A program made the position numbers and the translations under genes. The notes under the pieces are model-generated. The model was not told the DNA's origin, searched no databases, and saw only the letters and a list, made by a program, of their open reading frames with translations. A stretch of 26,182 bases of DNA from JAOUEE01 sp051011595. Its GTDB lineage: Bacteria > Actinomycetota > Acidimicrobiia > Acidimicrobiales > SHLQ01. Below are positions 21,267-26,182 of the stretch, one piece after another. The DNA lies in the NCBI GenBank assembly GCA_051011595.1, contig JBPCTQ010000124.1, forward strand, positions 1 to 26,182, in the 5' to 3' direction. Numbering within the stretch: the stretch's first letter is position 1; each line of letters begins with the position of its first letter.

Positions 21267-23498
21267 GTGGGAACTCCTGGGCCCGATTGGCAACGAATCC
21301 TCGAGTGGTACGACGAAGGCGGCGCTTTCGCGGCGGTCGTCGACGACGAATTCGTGCTCCGAGCCGCATCTCCGCGAGCGCAGTCGGCCACCGGCTGGGT
21401 GCTCGATGAGGTGACGGGACAGTCAGCCGCGGACCTGATCCATCCGTCCGACCTCGAACGGGCCCTCCAGGCCTTTGGTGAGCTCCGACGATTCGACGGT
21501 GTCCGTCCTCCCGACGTGTATCGCATCATCGATGCCGCCGGCCGCTACGTCCCCTACGACGTGAGCGGGCGAAACCTCGAGGACCCGCCCGGCACCGTTG
21601 TTTTCCAGCTGCGCGAGCTGTCCGACCGCCGACGGGCGGAGATGTTGGCCGTGGAGCAGATCGAGCTCATCGAGCTTCTGAGCTCGGGCGCCGGCGTCGA
21701 CGACTGCCTGGGCGCGCTGGCCAACCTCACCGAGCGTCACATCGATGACTGCATCGCCTTGTTGGTGGTGGGTGACACCGTGGCCCACACCCCGGACTGT
21801 CCGTCGGACTTCGTGGTCCGCCACCGCGATCGCAACGGACCGATGCGAGCCAACCGCGACGAGTCGTGGGATCGAGGACTGTCGTTCGTCGAATCCGACC
21901 TCGATCAACTCGAGCACTGGCAGGGGGTCAGCCACGCACTACGCGTCGAAGGTCTGCAGTCGGTGGTGACCACGCCGATCATCAGCTCGGACGGCACGCC
22001 GCTGGGCCACGTCGAAGTGTTGCGTCGTTCGGTCATGACCCCCACCAACGCCGAGTTCAGTGTGCACGAGCTGGTGGCTCGTCTGGCCAGCCTGGTGGTC
22101 GATCGCCACCAACAGACCCAGAAGCTGCTGCGGGTGGTCCACGAGGATCCGCTCACCGGGCTGGGCAACCGCCGCCAGCTCGACAAGCGGTTGGCCCAGG
22201 TGGCGGTGCAGGGTCGGCGTTACGCCGTGGGTGTCATCGACCTGGACCAGTTCAGCTGGGTGAACAACAACCTCGGCCATCGCCAGGGCGACAGGGTGCT
22301 CTCGACGGTGGCCGATCGCCTGGCCGACGTCATCGGGCCCGGCGTCGATCTCAGTCGTTTCGGCGGCGACGAGTTCGTTGTCATCGTGACCGGTCAACCC
22401 AGTCCGGAATCCCTCGTCGCCCTGGGCCAGAACATTCTCGACAGCCTCGAGGACGCCATCTCGCTCACCAGCGGACCACGACGGGTGACCGCCTCGATCG
22501 GCTTCTCCATCGCCACCCTGCCCGGCGAGAACCCCCACGAGGTGCTGGTCCGAGCCGATGCAGCCATGTACGCCGCCAAACGCGACGGCGGCAACGGCAT
22601 CCGGGTCTACGACGCCGACGTGGGCCGGACGGTTCGCCGACGGATGTCGCTCGCCGACGAACTCCCCGGTGCGCTGCGTGAAGGACAACTGTCGCTCGCC
22701 TACCAACCCGTCTTCGACCTCGATCGCCACATCCTCGTCGGCGTGGAGGCCCTGGTCCGCTGGCAGCACCCCACCCACGGCCTGGTCGGACCGGACGAGT
22801 TCATCCCCATCGCCGAACACTCGGCCACCATCGTCGACCTCGACCATTGGGTCCTGCAGACCGCCTACGACCAGCTGTGTGAATGGCAGCGGGCCCGGCC
22901 ACCCCACAGCCCCCTCGGGATGTGGGTCAACGTCACGGCCCGCACCCTCGAGCAGAACGAGTTCGTCGACCAGATGCTCACCCTGAGCGGCGGCGACCCG
23001 ACCCCGCATCTGGGCATCGAGGTGACCGAACGCACGGACTTCCGTGACTACGCGGCCGCGGCCAGGACCGTTCGCGAGCTCCGCCAGGGCGGATTCGGAA
23101 TCGCCATCGACGACTTCGGCACCGGCCAGGGGAGCCTGGAACGCCTGGCCCAGCTCGACGTGACGCATCTCAAGATCGACCAGGGATTCGTGGCCAACAT
23201 GACCCAGAGTCGGCGATACATGACCATCGTGCAGGCCATCTTGTCGCTGGCCGCCAACCTCGGTGCCGGCATCACCGCCGAGGGCATCGAGACGGCCAAA
23301 CAGCTCACCACCCTGCGTGCCATGCACTGCTCCCACGGCCAGGGGTTCCTCTTCTGCCATCCCGAGATGGCCATGAACCTCGAAGCCCGCTTCGGTGACG
23401 GTCTCCACGATCCCTGGCAACCCACCACCGACGCCGCCGAGCTTCGGTGGCGGCGTCGACCCCAGCTCGACCCGGTGGAGTCGGTGTCGCCGGCCTGA
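21267..23498 (+). CDS. PAS-GAF-GGDEF-EAL cyclic di-GMP turnover protein
   Basis: A 743-residue cytosolic signalling protein. Residues about 15-120 look like a PAS domain, about 130-285 a GAF-like domain, 293-450 the GGDEF domain and 465-715 the EAL domain. GGDEF is intact (366-370, RFGGDEF) with D325/D327 in IDLDQF; the inhibitory RxxD site is absent (GPGV instead). The EAL residues are also intact: EAL (494-496), N555, E585/E588 (EVTE), D615-D616 (DDFGTG), K636 and E672, so both synthesis and breakdown of cyclic di-GMP are possible. The start is GTG 21267, without a Shine-Dalgarno, and is uncertain. It stops one base from the MOSC gene on the other strand. Confidence 0.93.
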   Translation: MGTPGPDWQRILEWYDEGGAFAAVVDDEFVLRAASPRAQSATGWVLDEVTGQSAADLIHPSDLERALQAFGELRRFDGVRPPDVYRIIDAAGRYVPYDVSGRNLEDPPGTVVFQLRELSDRRRAEMLAVEQIELIELLSSGAGVDDCLGALANLTERHIDDCIALLVVGDTVAHTPDCPSDFVVRHRDRNGPMRANRDESWDRGLSFVESDLDQLEHWQGVSHALRVEGLQSVVTTPIISSDGTPLGHVEVLRRSVMTPTNAEFSVHELVARLASLVVDRHQQTQKLLRVVHEDPLTGLGNRRQLDKRLAQVAVQGRRYAVGVIDLDQFSWVNNNLGHRQGDRVLSTVADRLADVIGPGVDLSRFGGDEFVVIVTGQPSPESLVALGQNILDSLEDAISLTSGPRRVTASIGFSIATLPGENPHEVLVRADAAMYAAKRDGGNGIRVYDADVGRTVRRRMSLADELPGALREGQLSLAYQPVFDLDRHILVGVEALVRWQHPTHGLVGPDEFIPIAEHSATIVDLDHWVLQTAYDQLCEWQRARPPHSPLGMWVNVTARTLEQNEFVDQMLTLSGGDPTPHLGIEVTERTDFRDYAAAARTVRELRQGGFGIAIDDFGTGQGSLERLAQLDVTHLKIDQGFVANMTQSRRYMTIVQAILSLAANLGAGITAEGIETAKQLTTLRAMHCSHGQGFLFCHPEMAMNLEARFGDGLHDPWQPTTDAAELRWRRRPQLDPVESVSPA

Positions 23499-23499
23499 C

Positions 23500-24393
23500 T
23501 CAGTCGGGGGCGTCGAGCCCCCGGGGTGCGAGAACCAGTGGTTCGGCGGGCGGATCCGACTGGTGTACCTCGAGCCGTTCCCCGACGCGCAGGGTGCCGC
23601 CCGTGCTGACCGCCATGTAGCTACCGAACAGCAACCCGTTGGTGTACCGGTCGGTCGCCTTCTTGCGGTAGTCGTTGAGCACCCGAATCACATCCTTGCT
23701 GGGACGCTGTCCGGTGTGCTGGTCGGTGGTGATGATCGCGCAGCGCTCGCAGGCGGTGACGTGATCGAGGACGACCGCCTGACCTCGCAGGGTGGAGATC
23801 GTGTCCTCGGCGTAGGCGGGCAGCCCGCTCACCACGACGTTCATCCGGAACCGGTTCATGGGCACGGGAACATCGAGGCGGGTGTTGAGATCGTCGAGTG
23901 ACGCCTGGTTGTTGACCAACAGCGGCGCCACGCTGGTGAAGCGGTCGGCCGGGCGGCCGTCGACCAGGGCGAACTGTTCGAGCGGGACTGACCTCACCCA
24001 CGGATCACCGACGCGTACCAGCCGGGCGGAGGTGCCCAGCACCCCGGAGAACCATTCCGCCGCTTCGTCGCCCTGATCGACCGTGGTGACGCGGTCGAGG
24101 GTGACGCCGACCTCGAGGGCGGCGCCTTCGAGGGCGGGGCGGTGGGTGAACGGTGCTCGATCCGGATGGGTGAATACGAGCTGGTCGTCACCGACGGGAT
24201 CGACACCGATACGAGCCAGCTTGGGCCACTTCACCTGGTCGAGGGGTGTGCCTTCGTCACCGACGATGGCGAATTCGCGGTCACCACGCAGGCCGGTGGG
24301 TGTCACCTCGGCGGCGTCGACGGCCACGGCGCGTAGTCCCTTGACCGGGTAGCGGAACAACCCGGTGACGATGGCCTCGGATGTGATGCCCAC
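23500..24393 (-). CDS. MOSC-domain protein with N-terminal beta-barrel (mARC/YcbX-like)
   Basis: A 297-residue probable molybdenum-cofactor protein. The N-terminal domain (1-120) opens with the family motif LFRYPVKGLRAVAVDAAEV and GLRGDREFAIV. The MOSC part has NRFRMNVVV (180-188), CERC (215-218) within TACERCAIITTDQHTG, and a C-terminal LLFGSYMAVSTGGTLRVGE. C215 aligns with the cysteine that ligates molybdenum in mARC, so reduction of N-hydroxylated substrates is plausible, but activity is inferred. The start is GTG 24393 with AGGT nine bases upstream. It lies 78 bp after the MBOAT gene. Confidence 0.9.
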   Translation of the reverse strand: MGITSEAIVTGLFRYPVKGLRAVAVDAAEVTPTGLRGDREFAIVGDEGTPLDQVKWPKLARIGVDPVGDDQLVFTHPDRAPFTHRPALEGAALEVGVTLDRVTTVDQGDEAAEWFSGVLGTSARLVRVGDPWVRSVPLEQFALVDGRPADRFTSVAPLLVNNQASLDDLNTRLDVPVPMNRFRMNVVVSGLPAYAEDTISTLRGQAVVLDHVTACERCAIITTDQHTGQRPSKDVIRVLNDYRKKATDRYTNGLLFGSYMAVSTGGTLRVGERLEVHQSDPPAEPLVLAPRGLDAPD

Positions 24394-24471
24394 GGTGGTG
24401 ACCTGCCTTCAGCTCGGCGGCGCGAAACGGCGACCACCACATCGAAGTCCCCCCAGCCACGCGGCGCCAGT

Positions 24472-25923
24472 TCAGAACTGGAAGTAGATGAAGTCACCAC
24501 CGCCGAACGACTCGAAGAAGAACACCGAGTAGAAGACCCCGACGGCCAGTCCCCCACGGAGGGCCTTCGACCGGTTGAAGGCGGCCATGGCCTTGCCCTC
24601 GCGCTCGATGGCCAGGTCGACGACGAACAGGATCCCGATCACCAACAGCGACAGGACGAATTCGGACCGGGTGACGCCGAGCACACTCAGCCCGGCGGCC
24701 GACGGCAGGCTGGTGGGAATGAGGTGGCCCACGATGTAGAACGCGTCGCCGATCGAGTCGGCCCGGAAGAACACCCAAGAGACCAACACCACGGCGAAGG
24801 TGATGGCGATACCCAGGCCGTGCGAGACCGTGCGGTTGCCGGCCGCGTAGGTGGCCCGCTCGGCCCCGGGGCCCCAACCCCGCCACTGGCGTTCGAGCAG
24901 GAGCCAGGCACCGTGGATGGCACCCCAGACCACGAACGTCCACGCCGCTCCGTGCCACAACCCGCTGAGTATGAACACCACCATGGTGTTGATGGCCACC
25001 CGCCGCGCCGTGCCCTGGTTGCCCCCCAGCGGGATGTAGACGTAGTCGCGGAACCAGGTCGACAAGGTGATGTGCCACCGGCGCCAGAACTCGGTGAGGC
25101 TGGCCGCGAAGTAGGGCTGTACGAAGTTGAGCGACAGCTCGTAACCCATGATGCGAGCCAGGCCCCGAGCCATGTCGGTGTAACCCGAGAAGTCGCAGTA
25201 GATCTGGATGGCGAAGAAGAAGGTGGCCACCAGCAGGTAGACGTTGCTGGTGGCGCGCGGGTCGGCGTAGACGGCATCGACGAGGTTGGCCAACAAGTCG
25301 GCCACCACCACCTTCTTGAACAGGCCCCACCCGATGAGGATGGCCCCCTGACGGGTGCGCTCGAAGTCGAAACGATGGATGGTGTTGACCTGGGGAAGCA
25401 GGTGCCGGGCCCGTTCGATGGGGCCGGCCACCAGCTGCGGAAAGAACGACACGAACACCGCGAATCGGCCGAGGTGGGGTTCGACCGGGCAGCGGTCGCG
25501 GTACACGTCGATCGTGTAGCTGAGGGTCTGGAACGTGTAGAAGCTGATACCCACCGGCAACAAGATGTTGCTGGCCGGCATGGTGATCGAGAATCCGAGA
25601 CCGTCGAGGGTCGCCTCCAGCGAGTCGAGGAAGAACCCCAGGTACTTGAACACGAACAACAGACCGAGGTTGAGGGTGAGGCTGGCGATGAGCCAGCGCT
25701 TCATGACCGCCCGATTGCTGCGGTTGGCCTCCATCTGTCTGCCGGCCGTGTAGTCGAGCGCCGTCGACGCCATGATCAGCAACAAGAAGGACGGTTTCCA
25801 TGCCGCGTAGAAGAGGTAACTCCCCACGAGGGTGACCGCCCACTGATGCCGCCCTCGCACCAAGAAATAGACGTTGATGAAGACGGAGAAGAAGGCGGCG
25901 AACTGGAGCGAGTTGAACAGCAT
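24472..25923 (-). CDS. MBOAT family O-acyltransferase (AlgI-like)
   Basis: A 483-residue polytopic membrane protein with about ten or more hydrophobic segments. The AlgI/PatA/DltB core reads TEFWRRWHITLSTWFRDYVY, continuing IPLGG (H284), and SGLWHGAAWTFVVWGAIHG with the catalytic H324; VSFFPQLVAGPIERA and DFSGYTDMARG are also family blocks. These enzymes pass acyl groups, usually acetyl, across the membrane to a polysaccharide, lipid or cell-wall acceptor. ATG 25923 lies four bases after the stop of the SGNH-type gene upstream, the usual MBOAT/SGNH pairing. The acceptor is unknown. Confidence 0.93.
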   Translation of the reverse strand: MLFNSLQFAAFFSVFINVYFLVRGRHQWAVTLVGSYLFYAAWKPSFLLLIMASTALDYTAGRQMEANRSNRAVMKRWLIASLTLNLGLLFVFKYLGFFLDSLEATLDGLGFSITMPASNILLPVGISFYTFQTLSYTIDVYRDRCPVEPHLGRFAVFVSFFPQLVAGPIERARHLLPQVNTIHRFDFERTRQGAILIGWGLFKKVVVADLLANLVDAVYADPRATSNVYLLVATFFFAIQIYCDFSGYTDMARGLARIMGYELSLNFVQPYFAASLTEFWRRWHITLSTWFRDYVYIPLGGNQGTARRVAINTMVVFILSGLWHGAAWTFVVWGAIHGAWLLLERQWRGWGPGAERATYAAGNRTVSHGLGIAITFAVVLVSWVFFRADSIGDAFYIVGHLIPTSLPSAAGLSVLGVTRSEFVLSLLVIGILFVVDLAIEREGKAMAAFNRSKALRGGLAVGVFYSVFFFESFGGGDFIYFQF

Positions 25924-25927
25924 CGGA

Positions 25928-26182
25928 TCAGCCGCCCCCACACACCGTGTCGTCGACCAGGTCGCCGAGGTAGGCCGACCAAGTGGCCGCCCCGTCGGGG
26001 TTGAGGTGGACGGGGTCGGCGAAGTTGGCGTTGGGGTACAACACGGCCTCGGGACCCGCAACCGACAGCCCCTCGATGTCGGCCAGATCGTCGACCAGCG
26101 GCGACTCGGGCGAAGAGGCAGCCCAGGCTCCCTCTCGCTCGGGGTTGGGCACGAAAACGAACCGCACACCGGCCTCGATCAG
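25928..26182 (-). CDS. SGNH/GDSL-type acyltransferase partner, 3' end (runs off right edge)
   Basis: The last 84 codons of a protein, cut by the window end. The visible part reads GVRFVFVPNP and, near the C-terminus, the stretch FADPVHLNPDGAATWSAYLG, where DPVH is the DxxH catalytic block V of SGNH hydrolases. The stop is four bases before the MBOAT start, which fits an AlgJ/AlgX/PatB-like extracytoplasmic partner that receives the acyl group and transfers it to the final acceptor. The N-terminal anchor and the nucleophile block lie outside the window. Confidence 0.75.
   Translation of the reverse strand: MIEAGVRFVFVPNPEREGAWAASSPESPLVDDLADIEGLSVAGPEAVLYPNANFADPVHLNPDGAATWSAYLGDLVDDTVCGGG

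Noticed and set aside
21939..23420. A 493-codon open frame antisense to the GGDEF-EAL gene
   Set aside because: It is Gly/Val/Glu/His-rich with no motif, and lies opposite a protein with complete catalytic motifs; long antisense frames are expected at this GC content.
1..26182. tRNA, rRNA, CRISPR, insertion sequence or prophage features
   Set aside because: No cloverleaf-like sequence, regularly spaced repeats, transposase or integrase motifs were noticed on reading both strands; a covariance-model scan was not possible.

Overview
The window is high-GC DNA (about two thirds G+C by eye) from a free-living actinobacterium. Three gene types point there: a mycothiol ligase (MshC), an F420:NADPH oxidoreductase with an F420-type luciferase-like oxidoreductase, and an enoyl reductase that reads like mycobacterial InhA beside a wax ester/triacylglycerol synthase. 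A deep-branching group such as Acidimicrobiia fits, but that placement is inference. I found 27 protein genes, two of them cut by the window edges. There are no rRNA or tRNA genes, CRISPR arrays, insertion sequences or prophage genes, and no gene-free stretch over 300 bases.

Layout. 1-740 (-): 5' half of sufB, running off the left edge. 889-4500 (-): a probable operon npdG-mshC-(139-bp gap holding a repeat)-plsC-LLM oxidoreductase, joining F420 redox, mycothiol and phospholipid synthesis. 4576-6202 (+): fabI and an RmlD-like reductase, divergent from npdG. 6199-7398 (-): secreted M23 endopeptidase. 7460-9801 (-): two tandem CNNM/CorC membrane proteins. 9899-14879 (+): marR, a heterodimeric ABC exporter and an orphan ABC ATPase, tightly coupled. 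14881-19472 (-): thiamine pyrophosphokinase, a small zinc-ribbon protein, WS/DGAT and two alpha/beta hydrolases, the last three looking like a neutral-lipid set. 19539-20058 (-): cold-shock protein plus a coupled SHOCT-like basic protein. 20190-20744 (+): DUF1697. 20903-21151 (-): small lipoprotein. 21267-23498 (+): PAS-GAF-GGDEF-EAL protein. 23500-24393 (-): MOSC protein. 24472-26182 (-): MBOAT O-acyltransferase and the 3' end of its SGNH partner, running off the right edge.

Gene packing is dense. There are several ATGA or TGATG stop/start overlaps, and three of four convergent junctions have one or no base between stop codons. Six first-in-unit genes lack a Shine-Dalgarno sequence and carry a TAnnnT hexamer 6-8 nt before the start codon, the signature of leaderless actinobacterial transcripts.

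No clear new defence or biosynthetic system is visible. The observations most worth following are a hairpin that buries the ribosome binding site of the cold-shock gene, the cold-shock/SHOCT pair, a diverged 58-bp repeat placed twice just after minus-strand stop codons, and the npdG-mshC coupling.
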